Source of the DNA: Xestospongia bergquistia
Lineage: Eukaryota > Porifera > Demospongiae > Haplosclerida > Petrosiidae
Reading direction: 5' to 3'
DNA length: 64,000 bases
Assembly (NCBI GenBank): GCA_963965975.1
Contig: OZ014418.1
Location: 6,985,275 to 7,049,274 of the forward strand
Part shown: positions 23,453-35,467 of the stretch, in pieces
How the letters are laid out: every line of letters starts with the position of its first letter
Numbering within the stretch: position 1 is the stretch's first letter
Position numbers and translations under genes: made by a program
The notes under the pieces: model-generated
Told to the model about the DNA's origin: nothing
Database searches by the model: none
What the model saw: only the letters and a program-made list of their open reading frames with translations

Positions 23453-24254
23453 TGTATAATATAATATGTATGTGTTGTATATAATATATATGTGCTGTAT
23501 AATATATTATATATGTGCTACATATAATATATGTGTGTTATATATAATTTTACTAGTTATTAGATGATTTTTATGTTAAACAAACCAAAGATATCAGAGA
23601 ATCTATTGCTTATCTAACAATAATGACAAGACACCTCCAACAACATTATTCTGTAAGGAAAGATAGATAATAAAATGTTCATTTGATCTCTCTCCTTCTC
23701 TCCACCAGTTCAGAACTATTCAAGCCTATCCTGTTGAAACTTTATTATCACTAAACAAACAAAGACAACAGAAATCATTTGTAGAAGACACATCTATTGT
23801 ATTTGGTGTCCCTTTTGATAAGTTTAATGAAGCCTCTGTTAAGACTAAGGTATCTACATCACATGCTTATCACATGCACGTCATGTGCTATATTGATTGT
23901 TTAGATATCCACTGCATCAGAAATGTTTGCTCGTCACCTGATATTAATACCACAGTCATCAGCAGATAAAGCTCATGCTATTATTGAACAATATCCAACA
24001 ATATCACAGCAAGTGTTGTTATCATTTTGTACTTTACTTTGCAGTCTGTTCCATAACAGTTTATATGAAGCATATAGTCGCTGTACTACTGAGAAAGAGC
24101 GTGAAGAGATGTTGAGCTCTGTTCGAGCAGGGGCATGTAAAAGGTAAGAATAGAGATATCTTTATTAGTTAAATTTTCTCTTTTTAAATTGTTTAGAAAA
24201 CTTGGCTTGACATTTAGTAGAATAATATACTCACTTTATTGGAAAGGAGAGTAA
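20664..24254 (+). CDS. MUS81: MUS81 structure-specific endonuclease
   Basis: MUS81 is the catalytic XPF-family subunit that pairs with EME proteins to cut branched DNA and stalled forks in the nucleus. Eighteen exons splice in frame to 857 residues. They start 20664, 20869, 21004, 21115, 21409, 21550, 21712, 21851, 22659, 22781, 22876, 22976, 23108, 23261, 23557, 23709, 23905 and 24197. Order: N-terminal helix-hairpin-helix ([17 protein letters not shown]), winged helix at about 170-275 ([17 protein letters not shown]), a long Ser/Thr-rich linker in exon 8, ERCC4 nuclease with VERKRMDDL near residue 620, and a C-terminal HhH ending [12 protein letters not shown]. The linker makes it far longer than the human protein (551). 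Exon 17 carries about 16 extra residues that might be an unspliced 47-bp intron. Confidence 0.95.
21676..21709. repeat. (CT)n microsatellite
   Basis: Pure CT run forming the polypyrimidine tract just before the exon 7 acceptor of MUS81. Confidence 0.9.
23410..23546. repeat. (AT)n and TATATGTGCTGTATA-type repeat
   Basis: Pure AT run followed by imperfect copies of tatatgtgctgtataatata. It lies in the MUS81 intron before exon 15. Confidence 0.85.
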
Positions 24255-24328
24255 ATTAATAATTATTATGTTAATATGTTATCTATGTCACGTGTTACAG
24301 TCATGATTGTCACATGATATCTGCCACA

Positions 24329-27300
24329 TCACTCATTATTAGTGATCATACCAGTCTTTAGCATTTGTCGGTATACAAAGTATGAGAGAACTAAACCCAC
24401 GGCAGTAAGGACACAAGTTAACAATAAGAGGACATATCCCAGGTACGACTTGGTAGTGGCCCCATATACTTCAACAGCAAATACAATTGTTAAGTTACAG
24501 AAGCTAATAAAAACAGAAATAGATAAGTTTAAAGAATATATACTATAATGTACAATATTCAGTAAACTACATAATCACAGAGAGAACTGAATTATTATCA
24601 CTGTAATCTGTGTAGTCACAGTGAGAATAATTCTCTCTATAAATGACATAGTCACAAACAAAACTAAAGTATTCTCCCACACATCAAACTACATTATCAC
24701 ATATTTATAATATTTCAATATATATATTACACACACACACACAAAGATGATACCTGTAATTCTTTGCTACTACAGTAGCTGCAAATACATACATTCCATT
24801 ATGTCTCTCCCACTGAACAGCAGAGAGACCATGTCTACTCAATATTTCATAAGGTGTGTTACTATTACCACTAGACATTGATTGAGTTTGATTAGCTCCC
24901 TCAAAACAACTCTCATAAGTCTTGAGATAAAGAAAGATACAATATTATCTATTAATGTACTACTTACTTGTGGTGTCCATGCTAATTCAGGTCTATTAGC
25001 AACAGCTAACATTTCTGTCCATGTTTGAGGTGATCTAATACATCCGACCTATGAGTTTAGCAGCTGGTATATATATTGTCACAGATTTTGTTTAACTCAC
25101 ATCCTTTGCTGTTGCTGAGTAACCAATATCAGTACGGCCATGTATTTCTCTAAGAACAAAGTCAACTTCAACTTCACTTTTTAAATTGTTTCCATCATAT
25201 CTGTTATCAAAGACAACATCAATAATTTTATTCCTAAATCAATGTTAATAGTCTCATTTCCAATCCACTAGATAAACCATGGTATGGGAATGGGACCCAA
25301 CTCACAATAGTAGAACAGGTTTATAATTCTTGTTATATGGGACTTTTATGGGACATCCCCATGATGTCACATCATACAACACTGTCTAGTGACCTAACAT
25401 AGAAGATACATAACATAAATATTACTTACTTTGTCTGCAGTGGCTTTATAATTTATGCGACCTTTGAACTCTGGATCATAATAGTTTCTACATGTGACAA
25501 TCATGTGACCAGATGAAATCATCATCTCTTACTTTGATATGGTATATGTATAGTTCTCATACTTATCACAAGAACTGTCCTCTCTAAACATCAATCAATG
25601 AACGATACATAACTATAATAATGTACCTTCTAATTTTAATATGACGTCTTGGCGGACAAGTCACTAAAATATCAGCTTGCTAAAATAAGTTTGAAAAACT
25701 TCTCAATTGCTTGCATATACTAGTAATAAATGATACTGATTTTACTAACAATTTCTGCTAGCTTGTCACATGATAACGAATGACTTGAGGGAGCTATCCT
25801 TATTACTGTGTAACTAAAGGAGAAGGAAAGAGAGAAGGAGATGTATAGTAGGTAAGGAAATATGATTTATTGTAGAATAGATGTCACACCTAGAGTTCTT
25901 TTGTTCTGGATATAATGTAATAGTCTAAAGAAGAGCTATATACCAGTTATTATGATTCCAAGACTCACTGTGTTTCGTTTCACACTACCCAGTACAGCTG
26001 TCTGTGTTTCAACTGATGACTCCGCCCACCTCACAACCCCCAACTCAGATACCATCAACTATATACATAACAATACCATTTATTAATGTAACTAGATTAT
26101 CGTTAATAATTATATTGTCTTCACTAACTGATATATTATTTGAAGACCACTCCTTCGGTACAAGTGATACCCAGATCTATAATAAATGACAAGAGACTAT
26201 TTAAGTTAGTATATACATGTAGAGAGTTTCAAGATATCAATAAATCATGTGGATACCATAGAAACCAAACAACTTGTATAATGTTCAACATTATATATAC
26301 CTTAATAGTCTCATTTTTATCCAAATAATACAAATCATTATAGAGATTGTGTCTCCATTGAATATACTGTAGAGATAACTTGATAATATTGTTATACAAT
26401 CAATATAATTATACTACTTAGTCTTGTCCCATGGGGCGTGGCCAGCTAGGGATGAGACTAAGGTCTACTTACTGGACATGCATATGGTGGATACATTGTT
26501 GTCAGTAAGTGTGCATATACTGGTATCGTTACCATGGTGAAATTTCCAATACTGATATAATATATAAACATTTATTAGTATATAATTACATACCTGTCTT
26601 TGTCAAGACATTTGAGGTTACCTAAACTATCAAAGAAGATACTAGTTGCTGTATCATTGTGTTGACATGGAGTTGATATCTGTGTAGAAGAGATAGCAAT
26701 AAGAACAGGACATTATATATATAGCCCTCTCTAGCTTATACTAGAAATATTCTATGTTCATTTATCATCAATGTTTCTTTTTATATAAGAGGTGGGGGAC
26801 GCGCGAACGCAGTCCCCCCCTACCAAAAATTGCGCACCCGAGTCTCCCACGTTTGGGGAGATCGCACGCTTCAGCCCAGCGAAGTGCAATGCCAAGCCTC
26901 CACGTGGAGGAACCGCCTAATTGATCACGGTATCCTCTATGCCAGGTAAGTTAACTCAAAATTTGAAGCCAATTGCTTATGTATATATCATAAGTATATT
27001 GCATTTGTGGGTTAGTTAATACTACATTCCTGTGGTTTGTTACACTATCATAGTAAAAACAACACTTCCTGTTTTTAATTATATTCATAGTTTAAATTGA
27101 ATTCCTTCTAACCTGTACAACTTGTCCGGTACTGATTCTGCCATACAAGAGTGACTTCTGAGAAGTCAAGGCAACAAATTGACCTGATTTCCCTGAATTA
27201 AAGACATACAATAATTAAATTATGATGTAATATGATGTAATAATAAATACCAGTAACAGCTGTAATAAAATATTCATCTGAATTCCACACAAATTGACTA

Positions 27301-29765
27301 AGACTATCATCACTTTGTCTTTGAAGGAGATCCAAAGACATCACTGTGTCTCCTAGATGGATGGATGGATGGATGGACAGATCAATGAATAGGATAGACT
27401 TATTTACCAACCTCCATTATGACTATAATAAATTGTTTGTCTTCCCCAAATTAACATATCACCAAATGAACTTGGGAAATAGTTCATAGTCAATTGCTGT
27501 CCATCTAACATAATGTAATAAATATATACAATATTAATATACCAGTAATCACCATAGTAAAAGCTCCGATCTCCTTCGTACCATATTTGGGTATTAAGAT
27601 CATAGTACAGAAATATTGCAGCTGTCTGTTGTAATAAGGTGTGGTCTATATCAATAATATGGACATCTTAAGATAACTAACAACATTGGATGCTGTGTCG
27701 TTCATTAGTAACGTTATCTGATCTTTTACAGGATGAACTCGTACACAATGAATGTGATAGTTCTAAAATGATATCTTAATGTTTATAAAGTTATCTTATC
27801 AACTTACTATCCATGATGTTGGCAAGGAAACAGCTTCAAAGCTCCTCCCACCATCAGATGACACATGGACAGAGTTCATCTAAATTATGTAATACATCTA
27901 TTATATTGTGTCTGAGAGAGGGGACAAAGAAAGAGTATGTCCCCCTAATTAACTTACCAAATGAGACCAAGCAACAATGACATCATTGTTATTATATGCT
28001 ACATATTTTTCTCGTCCAGTAATATGATTAATATTAACCTGGTTTATACCTGGTTTATATAATATAATAGTATTAACTTTTATATTAAGGGTGCACCTGT
28101 TGGCCATGTGACCGAGTTAATTCCATTGATCAATGTAATAATCTCTCCACCAATCAGAATACAGATAGTGTCACTGGTATAGACCACTTCTTGAATGTCA
28201 GCTGTGAAGCCATTAATCTTTCCAGTGTATACGATGTATTAGAGGAATTCATAAAAATTAGAATAAACAGAGAGAAATAATACATTAATAGGAACTAATG
28301 ATACATATGAATTGAACTTACTTGGAAAGAAGCATAAGATATAAAACCATCTTGTGTAATAATATTCATGGCTCTACAAGTAACAAACACATCCAAGAAT
28401 TGGTTCTTTCCTAATTACATACCCTTGTGTTGCTATAGCAACTGAAAGAGTATTTGAATCCTATATATTAATTATACCACATGTGAGACACATGTAATAC
28501 ATATCTTACAGTAAACAGCTGCATATATGTATTGTTTATCAAAGCAGACTCCAAGGGCTAAGAGAGGGAGTCATAATATATGAAGTAAGTAACTATGGTT
28601 ACTAACTGTTTCTGATATCACAGAGTCTATATGATATTTAGGTCTTGTTGCCATCACTGTAGTTGGTCTAAGGACAGTATTATATTATATTAGTTAGTTA
28701 ATAGTATATACCTCACTCCACAGTTCATTATAATAACACCTGTACTATCTATTTGTAGTGGTATGATATTTGGTAGAGAAGTACCACTTAGTACAAACTC
28801 CCAACAACTGGATTGATAGATAGATATGATAGACAGATGAATGTATCGATAGGTTGATGGAAGGTTGGACAGATAAGGTAAATGTACACCCAGCGGTCAA
28901 CGTTATAATATAATTATCAAATAAAATTATCTTCTGGTTAAGTTGTTTGTGCACCTGGAAGTTCTGTTGAAGCCAAGTGAATGGATGGTGGTCTCCGAAA
29001 GTGATGTTAATGGGATGATCCTAGGGTGTTCCCCTAGCGACCAAAACTGCTCTGTCAATATCTGGGAAGAGATAAGATGTCTCGTCTGATAATCTTATAT
29101 AAGCAGTAAATTAGAATATTGAGATTACAATCATTACATAGAATCTAAATTTTACTTTTGGAGGGATATTTTGGTAGGAAAATAGATCATCAATCCAAAC
29201 AGAAATAGCCAATGAGATTCCAGGAGACACATTAATATATGACATCTTCCAGCTGTAACAATAAGGTGTATTTTCTAGTGGTACCTGTACAAAGTATGAT
29301 CATATACAATACTATTGAGGCCTCAAAGACTAATACCCAGACAGTATGGGAACTAGTCTGGTTCTCTTTATACACAGTCCATTCTACTCTATGAAATCCC
29401 GGTGAATGACAGACAAAATTAATATCTTGACTAACACTACATACATTGATATTACATACATTCACAATACCTGTATTCTGTCTTACTTCTTCTCAGTAGA
29501 GATACAGCCATTAGTGGACCATGTGACATTATCTTCATAGGTTTCCATAGTAACCTATATATATATAAACCTCAATATAAACTCTAAAGTACTCACTGGT
29601 GATTTGTATGTTAGTAAGTCAAAACTTCCAATATTCCAATGGCTATATCTACAAATATAAAATGTACTGAAAGTGCTTTATACACAATAAAACTTACCTC
29701 CATTGTTTTGCAAGGGTATGTGTCACAAGTAGAGTCAGTCTGAGAAGTAAACTGCTATATGTCAT
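24329..29765 (-). CDS. CATSPERE: CATSPERE, CatSper channel auxiliary subunit epsilon
   Basis: CatSper epsilon is a single-pass extracellular subunit of the sperm flagellar CatSper calcium channel. The first exon 29765-29698 encodes a signal peptide (MTYSSLLLRLTLLVTHTLA). About 30 short exons follow. Recognisable pieces in order are EDNVTWSTNGC and FVCHSPGFHRVEW (N-terminal domain), beta-propeller segments such as MNSVHVSSDGGRSFEAVSLP and KSGQFVALTSQKSLLYGRI, the HNLYNDLYYLDKNETI strand, TSWGCPIKVPYNKNYKPVL, EVDFVLREIHGR, CIRSPQTWTEML and NGMYVFAATVV. The last exon (FCNLTIVFAVEVYG) holds one transmembrane helix and a short tail, with stop at 24329-24331. CATSPERD is the main alternative, but the IHGR, TW and CNLT region fits epsilon. 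It is tail-to-tail with MUS81 and head-to-head with B1. I did not fix every exon boundary. Confidence 0.85.
26792..26953 (-). ncRNA. U1 spliceosomal snRNA gene
   Basis: On the minus strand the 162-nt sequence starts with ACTTACCTGGC, complementary to 5' splice sites. It continues with the first stem (GATACCGTGATCA), the U1A-type loop ATTGCACTTC, CGATCTCCCCAAACGTGGGA, an Sm site AATTTTTGG (26823-26831) and a final stem with loop GCGTTCGCGC flanked by G and C runs. Length and order match U1 (about 164 nt). It is strikingly GC-rich in AT-rich DNA and lies in the CATSPERE intron 26681-27112, same strand. The loop for U1-70K reads GATCAATTAG, where the usual form is GAUCANGAAG. It is either a divergent functional U1 or a variant copy. 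Confidence 0.9.
27356..27377. repeat. (ATGG)n microsatellite
   Basis: Short run of ATGG units in a CATSPERE intron. Confidence 0.85.
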
Positions 29766-30013
29766 TGTGTTGATACACAAGAAAAGACCTTTTTAAACTA
29801 CCAGCTGTACTAGGTCTATTATATGTGATTAATTTATTGATTATCAATAATTAATTTATGATAAGAATCAAATAAAAATTAATTCTACAATAACATATTT
29901 TATGACTAATTCACACAGACTTATAGAGACTCACATTGTTTGAATACTGAATTATAGATTAAATAATAATAATATTTATAATTACAATTTGAGTAATCAG
30001 TTACCTATTTAAG

Positions 30014-30201
30014 CATTTGTGACCTGGTTTATGAAGAGGACCTGGACCAATATTAAAACATCTCAAAAAACAGTTTTGAATACATTAAGTTGCTATATAT
30101 GAATAGTTGTACATATATAGCAACTTAATATATATAAAACTGTTTTAATTTGAGATGTTTTGATAGTGGTCTGGATCCTTTTCACAAATGTGGTCACAAA
30201 T
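30014..30201. repeat. Long imperfect inverted repeat, MITE-like
   Basis: The left arm from 30014 (catttgtgac, aaaacatctc, attaagttgctatatat) pairs with the right arm (atatatagcaacttaat, gagatgtttt, gtcacaaatg at about 30192-30201). The arms are about 80-90 bases with a short central loop near 30105. The size and palindromic form fit a miniature inverted-repeat element in the CATSPERE-B1 divergent spacer. No target duplication was identified. Confidence 0.75.
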
Positions 30202-30331
30202 GTTTTGACAAAAGTGGTCCCTTATTGCAAATCAGATCACATTTTCTACAACGAGGAAAACTGTGGTTTCAGTAAACAAATCAGTACTCATAACTGGTTT
30301 GACAAGTCCTAACTGGTTTTTATGCTCTTGC

Positions 30332-30339
30332 TATATAAG
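30332..30339 (+). promoter_or_regulatory. TATA box of B1
   Basis: TATATAAG lies 56 bp before the B1 start codon. The upstream block common to other B genes (AP-1-like, CCAAT) is not seen here. Confidence 0.6.
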
Positions 30340-30387
30340 CATCAGTGCCAAGTTAGGTGCAGTATCTTAACTAACTTTAATTTAGTT

Positions 30388-31520
30388 ATGGCAGAAGGCC
30401 AACATGACCATAGAGACATAAAAACAGGAGAGTAAGTATTATTACATTGTGCAGTGAAGTCATTAACATTGTTTTACTTTCTTTGTACAGCAATTTTAGA
30501 ACTTTTCTAAAAGATAATAATCGTCTCCCAGAAATTCTATTTACTGGTCACCATGTCACTCATCTTCCATGGGGAATGTATAATGATTGGGATAACATTG
30601 AATGTCTTGGCAACATTACAGAACTCCCTTTTCAAAATGTTCATATAAGTGCAAAGAAACTTCGTCACATAACACATATTGAACCTGCAAAAGAAATTAA
30701 TAGAGATCAAAACTACCTTGAATTCAAACCTGCACGTAAAGTAGGTAAATATACAATTGGAGGGACCTATGCTATATGTGAACCTATTAATCAGAGTACG
30801 CCACCTACTGGTGAAACAAAGTATCAACGTGTGACTTCTGATGAAGAATTATTTCCTGGATATTACAGCTGGTGGTCTATTGACAATGACCCACCATCAC
30901 CTTCTAACCCACCTCCACCATCTTCTAACCCACCATCATCTTCTGACCCACTACCATCAACTTCTGATTCACCACCATCACCTTTGGAAAAGTATTATTA
31001 CTTCAGTCAAGTTTTTACTCAATCATCTCGTTATGGTAACAATAAGTTCTCAGGTAATATTATAGATCTACTACAATGTTACCGAAAAGCCTATGATGTT
31101 TATCCATTACCTCGTATTCAATTCAGATGTGGTGGTACTTTACGTTACAAACAGGAGATTTGTAAAGTTGTTATAGTGTGCACCAATGCATACCCTCTAC
31201 CTGAAGATAAGTTTCCTGTGATGTGGGAAGGTGCTAGAATTGAGAGAGTTGGTGAGATAACATTAACAATAACAACATTAATTGAAAATTTGGAATTCGA
31301 AGTTGTGATTCGAAACGGAATTACTGGAGCAAAAACTGATCCAGAATATACTCCCTATTCTTGGGACACATATGCCTTTGGTTTTTACTTCCCTGATGAG
31401 ACATACAGGCTAAAATGTCCTGAATCTGTAATTCAACATTCAGTAGTTGGACACGATGTTGATTCTTGTGTTAAAAAACAGAGAGGTATTTGTCCCGATG
31501 GCATTAGCTCAGTCACATGA
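30388..31520 (+). CDS. B1, B-family protein (superfamily with A1-A6)
   Basis: Exons 30388-30431 (MAEGQHDHRDIKTG) and 30491-31520 splice in phase 2 to 357 residues. B-family order: EVLF/EILF, H-V-T-H-L-P-W near the start, LRHITHIEPAKEI, the T-Y-A-I-C-E-P strand, SWWSID, SRYGNNKFS, IQFRCGGTLRYKQEICKVVI, YSWDTYAFGFYFP and KCP. These superpose on the A motifs, so A and B are one superfamily. B1 is distinct in a Pro/Ser-rich insert of about 40 residues after SWWSID (NPPPPSSNPPSSSDP) and in lacking the acidic-basic tail of other B proteins. It is the member nearest CATSPERE and a likely founder of the array. Function unknown. Confidence 0.85.
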
Positions 31521-31659
31521 CAAAGGGAGCACATTCCAATAAATACTAATAAACAATTAATAATTGTAATTATAATGCACACAGTGTTTTTAGAAATAGT
31601 AATATAGAAAAAACTATATAATATTGTTGATATGATTTATGGAATTACTAACTGCTTAA

Positions 31660-32220
31660 GTTATTATGGAGTTAATATGATATTTTGATCTTGTTGCTGT
31701 TATCACTGTAGTTGGTCTAAAGACAGTATTATATTATATTAGTTAGTTAATAGTATATACCTCACTCCACAGTTCATTATAATAACACCTGTACTGTCTA
31801 TTTGTAGTGGTATGATATTTGGTAGAGAAGTACCACTGAGTACAAACTCCCAATGACTGGATTGATAGATAGATAGATGAATGTATGGATAGGTTGATGG
31901 ATTAACAGATGAATGGATGGATATCCAGTGGTCAGAATTGTAGTAAGCAATACCATCAAATAAAATTATTTTTGTTATTTGTGCACCTGCAAATTCTGTT
32001 GAAGCCAAGTGAATAAATACTGGTTTCCTAAAATAACATTAGTGGGGTAATCCAGGGTATTATTCCCTTAGGAATCAAAATTGTTTTCTCAATATAAAAG
32101 AGATAAGACTTCTTATCTTATAATCTTATGTAAACAATACATCGGAATTATTTACTTTTGGAGGGATATTTTGGCGGGAAAATGATTCATTCATCAATCC
32201 AAACAGAAATAGCTAATATA
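31660..32220 (-). pseudogene. CATSPERE fragment upstream of B2
   Basis: Near-copy of CATSPERE 28640-29200 in the same minus orientation, including the exon with LPNIIPLQIDSTGVIIMNCG and the exon running through tggagggatattttgg. Indels and lost splice context mark it as a duplicated non-functional fragment. Confidence 0.85.
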
Positions 32221-32272
32221 AAGGAATTATACTACAGGCTCTACTAATAGTAGGAAAAAGGATTCTAGGTTT

Positions 32273-33487
32273 ATGGATCTATTTAATGGTGTTGTCAGAG
32301 GAAGGTGAATATACTGTACATATATTCATGATGTGGTCTAACTGTGTATAATTCTTATTTCTTTGTAAAGGTATTTCAGGGAAATTGCTGAAACAGACAA
32401 ACATAATTTGCCAAACGGCAAGAAACGTAACAGCAATGAAGTACTTTTTAAAGGTTATCATGTCACTCATCTTCCATGGAAAAAGTATGGAGAGTGGGAT
32501 TGCCTCACTGGTGGTGCTAGAGAACTCCCTCTTCAAAATGTACAAATAAAAGTGAAGAAGCTTTGCCATGTAACTCATGAGTTACCAGCTGACAAAATTA
32601 CTCGAAGAAACAGCTTCAAATTCATACCTACTCCAAAGGTTGGTAAAGCTGGTTATGGCAATTATGATGGGTCACCAATTGGAGAAACCTTTGTTATATG
32701 TGAAGCTACTGACCAATCACCTACTGATGATACAAAGTATCAATGAGTGAGTTCTATTAAAAAAGTCTTTCCCGGGAATTATATATGGTGGTCTATTGAT
32801 TACTGTCACTCAGAATCTGTTCAATTGGTATATAAATCCAGTGAAACTTTCTCTTCATCATCTCGGTATGGAAATATCAAGTTCTCAGGCAAAGTTAAGG
32901 AAATACTTGCATGTTACCAAGAAGCTTATGGCATTAACCCATTACCTTGTATTCAGTTCAGATGTGGAGGTACTTTTCGTTACAAATATGAGATCTGTTA
33001 TGTTGTTATAGTATGTACTGATGTAGAACCTCTACCTGAAGATGAATTCCCTAAGATGTGGGAAGATCACATAAAGTATGACAAAGATGGAAGGATAAAA
33101 TCTGTCAACCTGGTGGTTGTCATACGAAATGGAATATATGAAGTATTATTGCCATCTAAGAAATGGTCTTGGGATACGTATGCCTTTGGTCTCTATTTTC
33201 CAAATAAAACGTACAGTCTAAAATGCCCTAAATCAGAAAAATTCAAGCACTCAGAGATTGAGCATACATTTTGTATTAAAACACAACCTGATCCATATAA
33301 TGGTAACAAATTTACTTGTCCTAATAAGTTACTTCGTCTGGTTCTTCAACATGAAAATGAAAGCAGTGATGAAGAACAAGTTGAAGACTATGATAATGCG
33401 TCTCCTCAAGAAAATGATGGTGAAAGCGATGATGAGAAGAAGTATATTCCTCGTAAAAAACAACGAGTTGATGATGATGATAACTGA
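32273..33487 (+). pseudogene. B2, B-family gene with nonsense codon
   Basis: Exon 2 (32380-33487) is about 95% like that of B5. The codon CGA of B5 is TGA here (32744-32746), cutting the frame before the SWW motif. The rest stays open (IWWSID, SRYGNIKFS, GGTFRYKYEICYVVI, WSWDTYAFGLYFP, an acidic tail and PRKKQRV). The usual MAES... mini exon is absent. A replacement at 32273-32304 (MDLFNGVVRG) would splice in the right phase but is not homologous. A recently disabled copy is most likely. Confidence 0.75.
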
Positions 33488-33825
33488 AGATAACTAAGTT
33501 ATTAAAAGCTACAATATGCCATTTTAAGACATTATTTTTTCCCTTAGATACAATATTTTATATATTTTAGTTTAGCCTACATAAATTTTATTTTATAATG
33601 AAATGTTTTTAACCAAACAATATAAAAATGATCATCTGGAGAGTGGGACATTGGTAGTCTTAAATAAACAATGGGTGGAAAATGATTGAGTCATCAGATA
33701 CGTCATTCAAGATGAGTCAGCATTCAATTACTTCACTAACTTAACAATATCATTCTAGTAAATTATATATAGGTATATGTATTAAAGAAACATTCAAACA
33801 CAGACATACAGAGAGAGATACAGAC
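33488..33825. other. 3' flank of B2
   Basis: Noncoding. It is nearly identical to the flank after B5 (44796-45135), so B2 and B5 were duplicated with their downstream sequence. Confidence 0.6.
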
Positions 33826-34230
33826 TTACCTTTAGTAGAGCGATACACCCATTAGTAGACCATGTGACATTGTCCTCATAGGTTTCCACAGTAACCCATA
33901 TCTATAATAAACCTCAATTATAAAGTACTCACTGGTGATTTATATGTTAGTAAGTCAAAACTTCCAATGGATATATCTTTAGGTATATATAATTGTAGGC
34001 CTATACTTGTTGGTTCTGTTGAAGCATTAAGTGGTAGATAGTAGAGTGATGTTAGTGAAGTGATATTAAGGTATTCCCCAGAATCCACAACTGCTCTGTC
34101 ATTATTTTCAATGAGATAAGGTAGCTTGTAAACAATGACTCAAAGTATTGATTTAGTAAAAAGTATATTCACATTGAATATTTTGGCGGGAAGATGAGTC
34201 ATCAAGTAACCAATGAGATTCATCTGGGAC
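33826..34230 (-). pseudogene. CATSPERE 5'-exon fragment upstream of B3
   Basis: Matches CATSPERE exons near 29500-29640 (gtgacattgtcctcataggt, then tgttagtaagtcaaaacttc) and then skips to the parts near 28955 and 29160-29220. The antisense copy ends in the B3 promoter block. Confidence 0.85.
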
Positions 34231-34309
34231 AATAATGATATATACATATAACTGTTATTAATATTATTTCACAACATGACTCATCACAATTCTACTGAGA
34301 TTATATAAA
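34181..34309 (+). promoter_or_regulatory. B3 promoter: GGCGGGAA, two AP-1-like sites, CCAAT, TATA
   Basis: TTTTGGCGGGAAG at 34181-34193, TGAGTCA at 34195-34201, CCAAT at 34210-34214, TGACTCA at 34277-34283 and TATATAAA at 34302-34309, with the start codon at 34347. The same order, with base changes, precedes B6, B8 and B10. The first part is derived from a CATSPERE exon. Motifs are seen, factor binding is inferred. Confidence 0.55.
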
Positions 34310-34346
34310 TAAAGGCAAAGTCAGGTGCCATATTAGCCTGCTAAAT

Positions 34347-35467
34347 ATGGCAGAGAGTGGAGACATTACTGAAGGTACTGAGACTATTAAGACAGGAAGG
34401 TCAGTATGAATATATATATATGATGTGGTGAGGTTATAAAAACTTTAATATATTTCAGAGAAATTGTTAATACCGATAAGCCAGAAGTATTATTTAGAAG
34501 TTATCATGTGACACATCTTCCAAATAAAGAATACCAGGAATGGGATGAACTGCCATATCTTGATGAGGATAGGGGAATTAAACTTAGAGATGTTCCTGTT
34601 GAAGTAAAGAGACTTTGTCATGTAACACATAACCAACCAGCTAGTAAAATTGATCAAGGAAATCACTTCATTTTTAAGCCAAAGAAAAAAATAGGAAAAG
34701 CTGGTTATAATTATGATGGATCAACAATTGGAGAGACCTTTGTTATATGTGAGCCAACTGATCAACCACCTACTGATGACACAAAGTATCGCTACATTGA
34801 CCCTAATGATCCTGATGACAGAGTCTTTCCTGGTTGCTATATCTGGTGGTCTATTGACTGTGACCGTTACCCTGCACTACTTCCAGGATATTCTTTCAGT
34901 CGTTTTTTTACTTCATCATCTCGTTATGGTAATGTTAAATTCTCAGGCTACATAATGCAACTACTACGATGTTACCAAGAAGCCTACAACATTAACCCAT
35001 TACCTCGTATTCAGTTCAGATGTGGAGGTACCCTACGTTACAATAATGAGATTTGTAAAGTTGTTATAGTGTGTACAGAAATACACTATCCTCAACCACA
35101 AGATGAGTTTCCTCTGATGTGGGAAGATCATGATATTAAGTACAGAGATGGAAGGGTCATATTTGTAAAACCTTTAGACATTGTAATAAGAAATATAGTC
35201 TCAAAGAAAAATGATAAATTCTATTCTTGGGACACATATGCCTTTGCATTTTACTTTCCTGATGATACATACAGGTTACTGTGTCCTAAGTCTGAAAAAT
35301 TTGAACGTTCAGAGGTTCGCCACTATAAGTGCCATGTCTCACAGCCTGATCCTAAGAATGGTAACAAATATACTTGTCCTAATTTGTTACATACTCGAGA
35401 CAATAGCAAAAGTGACGAGGAAGAGCAAAGCTCTCTTAAGAAGCCTAAAGTTGAAAACTATGACTAA
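34347..35467 (+). CDS. B3, B-family protein
   Basis: Exons 34347-34399 (MAESGDITEGTETIKTG) and 34459-35467 give 353 residues. Motifs: LFRSYHVTHLPNKEY, LCHVTHNQPASKI, GETFVICEPTDQPP, IWWSID, SRYGNVKFS, CGGTLRYNNEICKVVI, YSWDTYAFAFYFP and CHVSQPDP. The C-terminus has an acidic run (SKSDEEEQSS) followed by LKKPKVENYD, resembling a casein kinase 2 site next to a monopartite nuclear localisation signal. No disruption is visible. Confidence 0.85.
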
